From assembly GCF_030272615.1 (NCBI RefSeq), contig NC_081411.1:187433449-187497448 (forward strand): a DNA stretch of 64,000 bases. The letters run 5' to 3'. This DNA is from Cryptomeria japonica (taxonomy: Eukaryota > Streptophyta > Pinopsida > Cupressales > Cupressaceae). The position numbers were made by a program, and so were the translations under genes. Below are positions 8,961 to 21,964 of the stretch, in pieces (position 1 is the stretch's first letter; every line of letters starts with the position of its first letter). The notes beneath the pieces are model-generated. The model saw only the letters and a program-made list of their open reading frames with translations. It was not told where the DNA came from and searched no databases.

Positions 8961-11900
8961 ACCTCCATCGGCTGCCAAGAGAGAGAAAGGATCTTACCGA
9001 AAGGGAAAGTCATGCCTAAAAGGCATTTATTTCCACACAACTATGGGCCCCACATGAACACATCACACCTGCAACGTAGCCCAAATCCGGGACTCTAATA
9101 AGCATGAAAAAGGTACTTCACTGAGTGCAGAGATCCTACTACTTCATCGCCATGCAAAAAGTCTGACAAAGTGGGCTCGGTCAAGGCCCCACCAGAGGGA
9201 AAGCATTTTGTTGTGACAATAGAGCCTTCCGAAACAAGAAGTGAGTCTTGTTGAAAGGTAAGGTCTCACCAAAAACTGCAAAACCAAGGGATTTTTGACA
9301 TGTTTCAATTATGCAACTTGCACACATCAATGGTGATGGATCAGACACACTCTGGGATACCTATAGAACATGAAATTGTCTTGTGTACACCTCTATCTTC
9401 TTTAGTGATCTTATCCTGCAGAGCCACATATCTTTGGCATTTTTTGTCGTGGGATAGTGGGTCAGCAAACCTATCACGTTATTGATAGCCTCTGTTACAT
9501 AACCATCATGTTATGCACTTCACTGGCACAGTTTCACAAAATCCCTCTAGTCAATCTTGTTTGCCCCATGTCATTTCACCTCTTGGTCCTCTAACCACCT
9601 GCAAGTCCAATAATTGACTCAATTTTCCTCTCTATCTTATTTGAGGCCATTTACTCCATGCAACCTCCATGCATGTATATTTAACCTACATAACTTGTTG
9701 TCCACTGTATCTTCATCTTCCTCTAGGGCACTTATCCTTTTTGCACTTCCATCAAGTCTGATCTGCATTTTGGGACACTCATTTGTTGCATCTTCCCAAT
9801 TGTTGACATTAATGACAATCTAATGCCAATAGTTATGTTCTTATGGACTAATGTTGGCTTATGTGGCATGTTTCCTATCAGAGGTAGGCATTCTTGGTTG
9901 ATTTAGTTGTTTATGTATAGTGGATCTATGTTTTAAGGCATGACTATGTTATGATGATCTATATTTTAAGGACCATTTAGTGATATTAGGGTTATGATTA
10001 CTTCCATGATGTTTCAGTGATGTATCTATGATGAGGGTTTAACAATGAAGTGTTAGGGTTTAATGCTTGAGGTTACTTGACAATTAGACGTGCTATGAAG
10101 TGATACGATGATGATGTTATGGTTTTATGTTATAATCTCTTATGGCTATATGATAGATGATGTATTGTGTATATGATATACTAACATATGTTCGAATCAC
10201 TGTGTATAAGGATTGATTATGGTTACTAATCCTATTTCCTAGATGTATATATATGGATGTGTATGTATGTGGGTGCTTTGTGTTTTGTTTTGGTTGCAAG
10301 CACCAGGCATCAACTCCACCTAGCTTCACAGGTCTGAGCATGTCTAACAATCCCAGATGGTCCCAATGGAGATGGCATAGAGGTCCACGTTGACTTAACC
10401 CTAACCATTGTCCCATAATATGATAGTTATCTTTCATCATGTGTTTACCTGTTTGAATTTCCCCTAAAGACAAGATTCACTACCTTGAGTCAATTGCTTG
10501 AGTTTGTGGTGAATGTTGTCTTTATCTTGCTTATGATGTAAGTATTTATGTGTAATATTTTATTGGGATGATAATGTTATTTTATATGTAATTATTGATG
10601 ATTGTTAGTATTATTATTAATATTATTATTTAATTAAAGATATGATTTATTTGTATTTATATCAAAGTGTTTATTCCTACTATTTAATTATGAGATTAAT
10701 TGTTTATGAGACAAAGATTAATTGATTTATGTTTCTGGGAAATAATAAATGATATAAAAGATTTATTTGTGTAGATATGTTTTAAGCGGGATGATATATA
10801 TTATGCCTTGGATATATATTTAATTGATTTTGACTGGTGGGGAGTTGGTTTCTATTTATGAGTTTAATCTTGGTTTGTGCTTTAATTTTTAAGTTTATTT
10901 GTGAGAGTTGGTTGAGTTTTTCCGTACACAATTTTGTGAGGAGATTTTACATTATTTTATGTTTTTTTTGGAGAGAAAAGGTTGCTCATTAATGGTGGTT
11001 TTTGCTAGATTTTGAGAGGTTTACGATTTTGAAGTGTGAGGAGATAATTTGGTTGGAATTTGTTTCCAATTCTTTGTGCATTTGGTGAGGGTTTATTGTT
11101 GGAGTTTTCTTAAGATTGTTTCAGGGGGTTTGTTGGTTTATTTTCTGCTACATTTGCTTGGTTGTTGATTGAAAGGATTTGTGGTTTTGTGTGGATTGTC
11201 CTTGTGGTTCAATCTTCCTCTTCTTTCTTCATTTCTTGAATTCTCCATAGGAATCAAGTAGGATTTGATTCCCTCTTGCTTGATCTATTCTCATTACTTT
11301 AGGAACAGAAAGAATGTGAACTTAATTACCTTTACTTTCAATCTGAAAATGGTTTTGATTTCTAAGTATGTATGAGTACTTTTATGTTTGAATGTCCTCT
11401 TCTTGAATTTTTATGGGTTTCTTTAAAGAAATCTTTGTGTTCTTTTCAATGATCATCAAGTCTAGTTTTATGGATTTCTTGTTGTGTAGGGTCTTGTTGA
11501 TATGCTTCAGATGTATGTTTCCCTTGTTATGGTTGTAATCTTATTTATGTGTTGTTATTTTCATTTGTAATTCAAACAAAATCAGTTTGTGGTGTTTTGG
11601 GTGAATTGAGTACTATGGTTTTATCATGGTTTTGTGGGTTTGGTAGAGATTTTGGAAATAAAAATATATATCATTTGTTGTTGTGGTAAATCAGATTTTG
11701 GACCTATATTTTGTTTTTAAATATCAAAAAATACATTTCCATGGTGTCCTATAAGATTCCATTCTATTTAGTGTTCCTTTGTGCAAGTCTAGTTGATCAG
11801 TATTGATGTTTTCGATAGATTTGGCAGGATAAATTGTGAATCCATTTTCAGATCTGAAATGAATCATTAATACATTGTTGAGAGCATAATTGGATCTGAA

Positions 11901-13494
11901 ATAAATCCTTAATACTCTATTGGGGATGATTTAATTTGAGGCTCATACTTGTTTGACTTTGTTCATCAGTTCGGGTATCCGAATGGATTCTAGAGGCTTG
12001 TCATGAGGTTGTTCTCTATTGTATCAATGTATGGGGGTTAGTAAGGCCTGATTTGAGACTGATTCATATCTGTTTATTTTTTCCTATGCTTGGATGTAAG
12101 AATATCCAATGGTTATGGCATTTGGAACTGAACTCATTGATGTATCCTGATGGATAAGGTTCAAAGAGGCCTATATGTATGATGTATGCTTCAGATTATT
12201 GATCATGGACTTATGATTCATATGAGTTATTTATGCAATTGATGTATATCTTATCTTGGAAATGAACCCTAGGTCAGAGGTGTCTAGGTGCAAGATAGGG
12301 GGAGTGGATCTCCATGGGGGTCGGGGCCCTAAAGTGGCTAGCCAGGATAACCTATTGTGAGCTTTTTAATTAAGTGATATCTAAGTAAATGAATTTGGGG
12401 GAAAATACACATTAATCAAGATAATTATTTTGTCGCTCCCATGGCCTTAGTGCTCGTATAAGATAAGAATGGAAACGAGAAGGTCTATCCATCTAGGGGA
12501 TGTTTGGAGCTGGCATGATCGAACTTCCTTTTCCTCATGAGAGGAATGTTCGATTCTACATGAGTCACCAAAAGGGGGTCAATGCCTAGAGAGGCTAGCT
12601 AGGATAACCAATGTTGGGGTTATGTGATGACACTCTTCCCTCATTGTATCTTAGGACCCTATCCAATGTGGTTGTGTTAGAAGCCTCTTGTGAAACCTTG
12701 TGCTAAGTCCTTATTGTTTATTTTGTATTCTTGTGTTTCTTTGGATATTTATTGTGCACCTTGTTTGTTTGTGTTGTGCACGGCCTTGTGTCTATCTCCT
12801 AAGAAAAATGGGGTGGACCTAAGGGTTCCAAATGGTCGAGTGGTTGTTGTCAACCTCCATTGGGGACTAATGGCCTTGTTCGTGAGTGTTGGATGGATCT
12901 TGTTATCTTCTTTCCATTTTTCTCTCAGTATTTGATGTAGATGATTTAGTTATGTATTAGGAGATGTGATTTATTTTATTATCATTGTTATTGTATCATT
13001 GTAATTGTTTCTTTATCATTGTAATTTGGACACTCTCTTAGGGAGATTGATGCACTTTGATGTAATATAATGTAATGTGTAGTAATTGAATGAATGTGAT
13101 TTTAGATTAGTGTTAAGTGGTTTGATGTTGCTACCGACCACTCTTGTGTGATTGGATGTATCATTATATCTTTGTAAGGGTTATCATAGGAACACTTAGT
13201 TTGGGGATTAAAATGAACCTAGTGTTAGACATGTATGCTCATGCATTTTGTAATGTTGTGGTATTTATCATTGACTAAGTTTATTAGATATTGTTTAAAT
13301 CCTTAACTAAGTAGTGACATTGGGGAACCCGCAAGAGGATCTAGTTTATCTGAATATTTGTCTTTTGTTGTGCATTTATATAATCCAATTTCACAAAGAG
13401 TTAATTATTACAATGTACTTTTTTATTTTAAAATGCTATGGTTAAATGATTAATTTGTTGTTGTCCTCTAGGGTTCCTTAGGAGGGTGTTACAA
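8961..13494. other. Long stretch without recognised gene
   Basis: Mostly T-rich on the + strand. Short open frames (9300-9485, 9614-9823, 12690-12935) show no domain I know. A degenerate 35-bp phrase, GGCTAGC(C/T)AGGATAACC, occurs twice, near 12337 and 12592. The stretch ends in AGGGTGTTACA at 13484-13494, which resembles the 3' end of some plant gypsy LTRs and abuts mid-RT copia coding sequence. A long gypsy LTR may therefore end here, but I cannot find its left end. Confidence 0.35.
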
Positions 13495-15045
13495 AGTCTT
13501 ATGAGGAAGCAAGAAAAGAAGAAAGTTGGGTAAAGGCAATGGAGGAAGAGTTGAATTAGATATAGAAAAATTAGACATGGGAACCAATACCCAAATCAGT
13601 AGACAAAAATATAATAGAAACTAAATGGGTGTTCGAGAATAAGCTAAATGAAGATGGACAAGTCACAAGGAATAAGGCAACATTGGTATGTAAGGTTTAT
13701 TCACAAGTTGAAGGTGTAAGGTTTATTCACAAGTTGAAGGTATTGAATTTGAGGAATTTTTTTCTCTAGTAGCTAGGATGGAAGCCATAACAATGTTTCT
13801 TTCTTTTTCTAGTTACAAGAACTTTAAGGTGTATCAGATGGATGTTAAGTCAACTTTTGTAAATGGAGAACTTGAAAAAACAAGTATATATTGAACAACA
13901 GGATGGGTTCAAATATCTGAAGATGTACACATGGTTTGTAGATGGAAGAAGACATTGTATGGACTCAAACAATCACCTAGGGCTTGGTATGCTAGATTGG
14001 ATGGATATTGTTTACAACAAAATTTCAAAAATGGCATTGTTGATAGCAATATTTACTTTAAAGGTGATGGTGACAAGCTACTAATTATTGTTGTATATGT
14101 TGATGACATTATATTTGGAGAAAAATATGATCTATGTAAGGAGTTTGCAGAAGAGATGCAAAAGGAATTTAAAATTTCAATGATTGGTGAGTTGTCATTC
14201 TTTCTTGGTTTGTAAGTTACATAGCTAGAAGATGGAGTTTTCATTTCTCAAGACAAATATGTCAAAGATATGATAAAGAAGTTTGAATAGAGAACTATAA
14301 ACTGGTTGCAGCCCCTTGGCTACTAGTAGCAAGTTGAGAAAAGATGATAAATCTTCGGAAGTTGATTAGAAGAAGCACAAATCCATGATTGGAGGATTAT
14401 TCTATTTAACCACTTCTAGACCAGATATCATGTTGCATGTATATTTAGTTGTAAGATTTCAAGTTAATCCAAGGCAATCACATGATCAAGTAATAAAGAG
14501 GATTTTTAAGTACTTGAATGGAACCACAGATTTTGGTCTATGGTATAAGAAGAATAAATATTTCATGCTAAAATCATACGTAGATGTTGATTGGGCTATG
14601 TGTTGATGATAGGAAAAGTACAAGTGGAGGTGCATTTTTCTTAGGAGATGAATTATTCTCCTGGTTAAGTAAGAAGAAAGATTATATATCTCTATCTACT
14701 ACACAAGAAAAAGAAGTTGTAATAGCATCTTGTTGTACTCAAGTTATGTAGATGAAGCAAACTCTTAGAGATATCAAAGTAGTATATTATGAATCTATTC
14801 CCATCATGTGTGGTACTACTAATATCATAAATATTTCAAAGAATATGGTAATGCATTCAAGTAGTAAACATATCTCAATCTAGTATCATTTCTTAAGAGA
14901 GAATATTGTAGTAAATGAAGTTAGATTTGAGTATGTTTATATAAAAGAACAAGTTGCAGGCATCTTTACTAAAGTGTTGGCAAATGATACTTTTAATTAT
15001 CTCAAGCTAAAATTAAGGGTTGTTGCTCCTCCTTTCTCTAATTAG
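13495..15045 (+). pseudogene. pol: Copia RT-RNase H remnant, 5'-truncated
   Basis: This was a reverse transcriptase and RNase H, which copy element RNA to DNA. It begins mid-polyprotein at SYEEARKEESW. Recognisable parts follow in order: ETKWVFENKLNEDG (about 13620), KTLYGLKQSPRAWYARLDG (from about 13945), the RT catalytic YVDD (14096-14107), EMQKEFKISMIGELSFFLGL, the RNase H connection (YLTTSRPDIML) and the C-terminal region (SKNMVMHSSSKHISI, KEQVAGIFTK) to about 15045. Stops and frameshifts occur throughout. A 26-bp tandem duplication at 13691-13742 adds a frameshift. Gag, protease and integrase are absent upstream. It is related to, but clearly diverged from, the minus-strand copy at 15.4-16.3 kb. 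Confidence 0.8.
13691..13742 (+). repeat. 26-bp tandem duplication in RT
   Basis: TAAGGTTTATTCACAAGTTG starts at 13691 and again at 13717 (period 26). Since 26 is not a multiple of three, the duplication shifts the RT frame. Confidence 0.8.
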
Positions 15046-15293
15046 GTGCATAGATGTGGTGCATCTTTCCAAGGGGAGATTCAAGACTTATTATTTGTCT
15101 CCTAGACTAATGTTGTTGTTGCTCTCAAGTGGACCAATTGAGTATGTAGATTTTTTCTGGTTGCAAGAAAGTAGTTCCAGAGAGCATGTCATGTTGAGTT
15201 GTGCCCTCCGTCCTTGATGTCCAAGGGAGAGAGGCATTTTGGTGATTCAGTATAGTTTGATTATGTACTCATTTTCAAGTGTTGCCATCAATG

Positions 15294-15383
15294 AAAAAGG
15301 GGGAGATTGTTATAAATTTGAGTTATATTGTCATTGATGTCAAACTTGTTATTTTGGATGGAGTCTAGTGTGGATATGGTCTT
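15294..15383 (+). repeat. Polypurine tract plus first ~76 bp of a 3' LTR
   Basis: GTTGCCATCAATG then AAAAAGGGGGAGAT (15294-15307) precedes TGTTATAAATTTGAG, an LTR start. It matches the first tens of bases of the minus-strand LTR ending at 20640 (TGTTGGAAACTTGAG, TTGTCATTGATGT). The LTR stops at about 15383, where minus-strand RNase H coding begins, so this LTR is truncated at the join. Confidence 0.7.
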
Positions 15384-17801
15384 ATACTAAGAGTTTTTTT
15401 CATCCACATAACCTGAGTATAACAAGATTCTATTGCAATGTATTTTGCTTCTATAGTAGATAGAGACAATGAATCTTTTTTCTTATTCAACAAAGAGACC
15501 AATCTATCTCCCAAGAAAAATGCACCACCACTTGTACTTCTCTTGTCATCAACACAACCGGCTCAATCAGCATCTATATATTCTTTTAGAGTAAAATCAT
15601 CATCCTTCTTATAGCGTAATTCATAATCTAAAGTCCCTCTCAAATATCTAAATATCTTTTTCACTACTTGATCATGAGATTGCTTAGGATTAGCTTGATA
15701 TTTAGCAACCAAACCGACAACCTGCATCATATGTGGTCTTGAAGAAGTCAAATACAACAATCCCCCAACCATATATGTATATTGTTTATCATCAACATCC
15801 AAAGATCCATCATATTTTCTTAACTTGCAATCAGTAGCCATAGGGGTTGCAACGGATTTAGAATTCTTCATCCCAAACTTCTTCAACCTGTCCTTGATAT
15901 ACTTGGTCTGAGAAATGAAAATGCATTTTTCTAATTGAGTAACTTGAAGACCAAGGAAAAATGATAGCTCACCTATCATAGACATCTCAAATTCCTTTTG
16001 CATCTCTTCTCCAAACTTCCTACATACACTATCATCTCCTCCAAATATGATATCATCAACGTATACAACAATCAATAATTTACCACCTTCAACTTTGAAA
16101 TAAACATTATTGTTTGTAGTACCTTTTATAAAATTTTGTTGCAACAAATACCTATCCAACCTTGCATACCAAATTCTAGGAGCTTGCTTGAATCCATAAA
16201 GTGCCTTCTTGTGTCTATAAACCATATCCATATCTTTTGACAACTTGAATCCATTTGGTTGTTCAATATATACTTCTTCTTCAAGTTCTCCATTCAAGAA
16301 TGATGTCTTGGCATCCATCTAATATACTTTAAAGTTCTTGTGAGCAGCAAATGCAAGAAACATCTGAAGAAAATTTATTCTCAAAATCTATGCCTTTAAC
16401 TTGTGAATAACCCTTACATACCAATCTTTCCTTGTTCACTGTGACTTTTTCATCTTCATTAAATTTGTTCTTAAACACAAACTTAGTTTCTATCACATTC
16501 TTATCCACTGATCTAGGTACCAGTTCCCATTTTGATTCTTCTCTATCTGGTTTATGTCTTTTATTGTCTTAAACCAACTTTCATCATTTTTAGCTTCTAC
16601 ATAGGTCTTCGGTTCCACCTGAGATAAGAAATAATAGGTTGCATGTTCACTAGTTTTTGCAAGTCTTCTTCTTATATGTTCTTGTCTCAGTGATCTATTC
16701 CTCTAAATGATTCTTCCGCACATACTTTTCTTATGTCTTAGGTGTCTACTCAAGTTCTTTTTTTGTTACACTCGTCTCTTTTTTTTTCTTTTGTAACTTC
16801 CTTCCCTTCTACAACAATTGGGATAACCTCTATTTATATCTCTAATTCAGGTACAATCCCAACTTGATTTCATTCTTCTCTAGCTCTAACATTTGCACTT
16901 TCTAAAATATTATTCAGCCTTTTGTTGTAATACTAGTAAGCCTTACTCCTTGCAGAATATCCCAAAAATATGCCTTCACCTGATCTTGCATCAAACTTCC
17001 CTAGATCTTCCTCATCTCTCCTTATGTAGCACTTCCAAAGATTTTGAAATACATGACTATAGGAGGTTTTCCATTCCATATCTCATAGGGTGTCTTTGTG
17101 TGATTCACTCTTATTTGAACCCTATTAAGAATGCAAATAATAGTATGCACAACCTCTTTCCAATATTCATTAGGCAGGTTAGCATCCTTCATCATAGTTA
17201 TAGCCATTTCAACAATAGTCCTATTCTTTCTTTCTAGAACTCCATTGTGTTGAGGGGTTTAGGAGTAGGAAATTGTCTTCTAATACCATGCTCTTCATGA
17301 AATCTATCAAATTCATTTAAAATAAACTCTCCTCCTCTATTAAAGATCTCAAACATTTGATCCTAACATAAATTTGATTCTCAACCATGGACTTGAATAT
17401 TTTAAACATTTCTAATGTTTCAGACCTTTCTCTTAAGAAAGTAACCTATGTCATCAATAAACAACATAAAACACCTTTCACCATTCAGACCTTGTAGGTC
17501 CACATAGATCTGTATGAACCAACTCCAGAGGTTTTGACTTTTAATACTCCTTGTTCTTGAATCTCCTCTTCATTTGCTTTTCTAGCTGACATTCCCTAAA
17601 CATACTAACAATAGGTTTGATAATCTTTGGTAAATATCTTACAACATGAGTAGAACTCATCTTCACCATATTGTCAAAATTGATATGTCCCATCCTTTTG
17701 TGCCACAACCAACATTCACTTCTTTGCACCAACATACAATAGTTTCCATTATTATCTTTCACATAGCAAACATTGTCATTAGTCCTTATACCTTCTTCCA
17801 C
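15384..17801 (-). pseudogene. pol: Copia integrase-RT-RNase H, broken
   Basis: Minus-strand polyprotein remnant. The GAG-pre-integrase motif (WLWHKRMGHINFDNMVKMSS) sits in 17801-17541. The integrase core is fragmented between about 17530 and 17020 (an open piece at 17207-17022 reads TMMKDANLPNEYW...PYEIWNGKPP). RT is the best preserved part: 16318-15563 is open for 251 codons with FLNGELEEEVYIEQP, KALYGFKQAPRIWYARLD, catalytic YVDD (16063-16052) and SMIGELSFFLGLQ. RNase H starts but ends in TQVMWMKKTL near 15384. Stops and frameshifts between 16320 and 17540 disconnect RT from integrase. Intact RT chemistry alone would not make a working element. Confidence 0.85.
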
Positions 17802-18059
17802 TAGTCTTTTAGAGCTTTATTTTTTATCTCACATTTGCACCCATTAAATATAAGCTTATAGCCTTTACTATACAATTGAATCACACTTAAAAGATTGTCT
17901 TAAACCCTTAACATAATAAACATCATTAGTCTTATGTTTATAATCAACTGAAATAATACCTTTACCACAAATAGGTGTAGCTTCCTCACCTGCAAATTTT
18001 ATAGAATGACCATCATACTTTTCAAAATCAGTGGACTTTCATTTATCATTTGTCATATG

Positions 18060-18903
18060 ATTTGAACATCCAAAATCAATTATCCATGCCTTAAGCTCTA
18101 CTTTTGCATGTAGTGCAGTCTTCAAATTTACTAGTTTTTCACCAAACCTTTCATCACTCTTCTCCTGTATAGCCAAAAACAATGATTCTTCATTTGAGTC
18201 ATCACCATCTTCTTCTTCAGACGAATAGGTCTCCGTTGAACATAAATTCTTCTTGGGCTTCTATATGTCATCTATTCTCTTATTTCTATTATTTCATCTA
18301 TGATTATATCTCTTCCCTTATTATCATCAATAGGCCATCCACCATAATTTTTCCTATAAGTACATCTAGAAGCATAATGACCAATTATTCCACAATTGAA
18401 ACACTTAAGGGTAACTTACCTTTGTATTTACCAAATCCTTTCTTCAATATTCTCACAAAGTTAGCTTCTATCTCATCCATGTAATTGCTTTCTTCAAATT
18501 CATATTCATTCTTCTTGATAGCTTTGAATGTTGCTTCTTTCTTCTCTTTCCGCAAATCATTTAGCTCAACAATCTCAAAGGTGGAGAGTGAGTCATATAA
18601 TTGATCCAAGGTGTACTCCACATCATGATTTTCTTCAATGGCATACTTCTTAGGCTTGTAGCAATTAGGAAGTGTCAACGTCACCTTTCTAACAACTTCA
18701 CTTTCTTCTATTTTATCACCAATACCTCTAATTGCTCCCACAATCTCATTTACTTGGTGTAGATAGCTTTCAATGTTCTCATCATTAGACATCCTCAAGT
18801 TCTCAAACTCATGCTTTAAATTTGTCAACTTGGCTTGTTTTTTCTTTTGATTACCTTCATATACACTACTCAACTTCTCCCAGATATCTTTAGTTGACTT
18901 CAA
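18060..18903 (-). pseudogene. gag: Copia gag with zinc knuckle and altered protease site
   Basis: The open segment 18903-18385 is a UBN2-type Gag (STKDIWEKLSSVYEG, LKHEFENLRM, ESYLHQVNEIVGAIR, VRKVTLTLPNCYK). Its last residues are frameshifted near 18405. In the next frame the nucleocapsid knuckle is intact: CFNCGIIGHYASRC (about 18395-18354, CX2CX4HX4C). Protease follows near 18090-18060 with WIIDFGCSNHMTNDK. The usual catalytic triad here is D-S/T-G; this copy reads D-F-G, so activity is doubtful. Sequence upstream of 18903 is too decayed to place the start codon. Confidence 0.75.
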
Positions 18904-19092
18904 CCTTATAACTCTAACAAATACTAAATCACTTAAACAACTAAATATTTCGATCTAAAGAGATTCCAAATGATATTCCATTATTCCCTTCTAATAAGAG
19001 TAACATGTTCCATCAAAACTCTAGTGCTTTGAAAATAACTTCCTACACCATTTTGAATCTTTCCTCAAATAGTTAAGCTTCTTTAAGAGTAA

Positions 19093-19106
19093 CCAGGCTC
19101 TGATAC
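19093..19106 (-). promoter_or_regulatory. Primer-binding site (Met-tRNA type)
   Basis: The minus strand reads GTATCAGAGCCTGG, four bases downstream of the LTR end. It matches the TGGTATCAGAGC-type site used by most plant copia elements with initiator methionine tRNA; the first TG has decayed. Confidence 0.75.
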
Positions 19107-19110
19107 TTTT

Positions 19111-20640
19111 TGAACACACCATGGGACTGACAGGGGTGGGTGAATCCACCTGGACCTCAAAATATTTTATTTCTGATCATTTAAACTTCAAACCACAATT
19201 AACTTACTACTGCAATTATGAAACAAGAAAACACAAACCACAATAACACATGAACACCAAATTTACGTGGGAATCCCTAAACAAGGAAGAATCATGACGA
19301 GAATCACACTCACAATATGAATAGTTTATTACAATGTTTAGGCTCAAATCCAAGGAGATCATTGCCTCTTAAATGACTTGCAAGACTAAGGTGCACAACC
19401 TTAGGGCAAGATACAAGGACTTGTAGTACTAAACCTCATTGTCTCAACATAAGATACAAATGAAAGCATTGACTTCCAAAAGGAACACATCTTCTTCCGG
19501 AAGGTGTAGAGAATCAATGAATTGAAATGAACAAAGATCTTTTGATCATAAAATTGTCCTTGAACCATTATGTCAAGCGACCAATATCATGGCAAACACA
19601 TCTAACCTCAAACACTATCTCAAAGCTCTTCATAATTGTTTTTCACACTTCTATTACACCAAATCTGCTTGTGCGTCATTCATATCCACTTCACATCAAT
19701 TTGCATACATCCACACTCATATATATACAAGATAATTCATTTAAACCTTAGTTGAAGGTCGGCCAAAAACAAAATAAACAATATTACATAAATTTGATTA
19801 GGTTTAGACCTATAACGTACATTGTGGTCCACTCCAGGAGGTAAAGGGGCCTCAAATACATCACAACACATCGTTTCCAAATGATTCCAACAAACCTTAC
19901 ATGTTAACACATCCTTCAAAGTCAGCATCAAATGAAAAGTGTAGATGAACAATGTAGTATGCCAACCAGTCAGCCCAAAAACATTCTCCAATACACAAAA
20001 CTTAATGCAGATCTACACACACCACAATGAGACCCATATCAACATTCAAACTCAACCACCAAAGAATATATGGACCAAAAAGGTCATGATCCATATGGGA
20101 TACACCACCTCAATCAACTAGAAACCTTCTCATATGACAACATAGAACTTAGAAAATCAAACAATCACTAGAAAACTAAATTGGAACACTACACAAACCA
20201 AATGAACATGTCCTCCAATTCACAACACTTAAAACCTCATATTAGAGAACCACCAAGCATTCTTGAGACCAGTTCTAATAGACTACCATTGTCAGAAACA
20301 ACAACAACTAACTCTACCATTTGAGCAACAGAGGATTTGAAAACTTGATAGTACAACATACATAGATCATAAACATTATATCCACAAACACACTCCATAA
20401 TCTTTACATATTAGAGTAATGCAAACCATTCTTTCATTAGGACATTAAAAAAAAATACTTCCCACATAAATATTGTTCCCTGCATATTGAAACTTCCACT
20501 ATACCAACCTTCCAAAAACACCTCAACAATCCCATCAAACCACTCAACAAAATCATAACAATCACTTCCAAAACATACACAACATTCATACAACACATAG
20601 TTACATCAATGACAACACAACGTAACTCAAGTTTCCAACA
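19111..20640 (-). repeat. Copia 5' LTR (1530 bp)
   Basis: Minus-strand ends are TGTTGGAAACTTGAG (20640 side) and ...TGTGTTCA (19111 side), so TG...CA. It contains a variant of the shared terminal block (GGATTCACCCACCCCTGTCAG, 19126-19146) and a variant of the ACGTGG-AA block near 19264. Confidence 0.75.
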
Positions 20641-21964
20641 TTAATATGGTTGAGTGTGAAGAACTTGGGAAAGCTATGGAGACTAGTAGAAAGAGAGGTA
20701 TTGCAAAATATTTGTTTGTAGGATTTGTTTATCATTGTGTGTTTCCTTGACGCTATGCAATAGAGGAGTTACTCACATCCTCTATGTAAAATACTATAGA
20801 TAGACGACATGTCTTGATCTATTTTCAAATTTAATATTACAGGTGCAATGGGAGTTTCTAGATATATGTAGGGTTATCCTCTTTGATATTTTGTCTTGTT
20901 GATTATTAGTGTGATGATGATTTTGCATGTGTCATTGGATCAAGATCTATGAGTTATGTAGTTAGGTGGGTTAGCCACCTATTTTTTGAAGTGGGATAAC
21001 TCGGATGTGGATTGTCTATATTCACAAGTTTGTTTCAGTTTTAATGTAGACTTTGTTAGTTGTTTTTGTATGTGGCCATTTATGCATTGGTATGTTGCCT
21101 TGAGATAGGAGGATGGATATTTAGAGACTTGATTACAATTTTGAGTTGATATGTTGATGGTATGAAGTTATATTATGATTGAAATACTCTAATTTGAAAT
21201 ATGGTTAACTTGGATGAATTTTAATTTGTTGTAGTTGTCATTCTAGTTAGTATGAGTAAGGTAGCTCCTCGGAGTCTTTGTTATCATTTCAATTTGATAT
21301 ATGTGTTTAGGTAGAGATTGTTGTAGGTTTCAGTAACAATTTATATGATTCACCTTGGCATGTTCCTTTTTCTTGCATAGGTGGCATGTTGAAGGATGTG
21401 AGGGGTTTTGTGTTTGATGGTGGTTGTCATTGTTGCTTTTGTTGGAATCTTGTTGGAGTATGAGAGCGTGGTGAAGATTCATGCAGTACATGATTGGCTA
21501 AAGGGTGTTTTTCTCTTGTTCGTGATTCTTATGGGTGTATTTATAATGTGTGATTTCAAGTGGGAGAATGTTAAGATTAAGGGTCTACCTTGTAAATCCT
21601 ATGTCATATTGCATAGTTCCAACATCCTTGAAAAGTGTCCCTAACTTAGGCTGCCTAGTATTGGGAAGAATAAAATTATAATATTTATTCTCACTATTAT
21701 TTGTAATACATTCATAAGAGGTGGTTAGTTCCACTAGTGGTGATAAAAGTGACTTGTGGACATGAATATTTAATATCATTTTCTCCACGCGTTGACAACT
21801 AGATTGGGATCATTAATAACATGCGAAGAGGATAAATGAAGTGATTGTTTATGCTTCTCTAAGTGGGCTCATGGAAAGAGGCAATGACTGTCTCTTGGTA
21901 TTCTATCAATTATTGCATTTAATGTAATATTTATCTTCCAACTTTAGATGCCCAAATTGGAGGG
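20641..21964. other. No feature recognised
   Basis: AT-rich spacer between two LTR elements. The open frame at 21408-21644 is Val/Phe/Met-rich with no known motif. No repeat or RNA gene seen. Confidence 0.4.

Larger units (their letters stand above)
15384..20640 (-). mobile_element. 3'-truncated copia element, minus strand
   Basis: The order on the minus strand is: 5' LTR (20640-19111), primer-binding site (19106-19093), gag, zinc knuckle, protease, integrase, RT and part of RNase H. It stops abruptly at about 15384, without polypurine tract or 3' LTR. The missing end abuts the LTR stub of a related + strand element, so the two are tail to tail. No target duplication can be assigned. Confidence 0.8.

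Noticed and set aside
9300-9823. Short + strand open frames at 9.3-9.8 kb as host genes
   Set aside because: Under 75 codons, no motif, no splice or promoter context that I can support.
8961-13494. Possible long gypsy LTR ending AGGGTGTTACA at 13494
   Set aside because: The end motif and abrupt start of copia coding sequence fit, but no left end, target duplication or partner was found, so I list only an unassigned stretch.
15563-16318. Functional reverse transcriptase gene
   Set aside because: The 251-codon frame is only the RT middle and C-terminal part of a truncated copia; upstream and downstream parts are broken.
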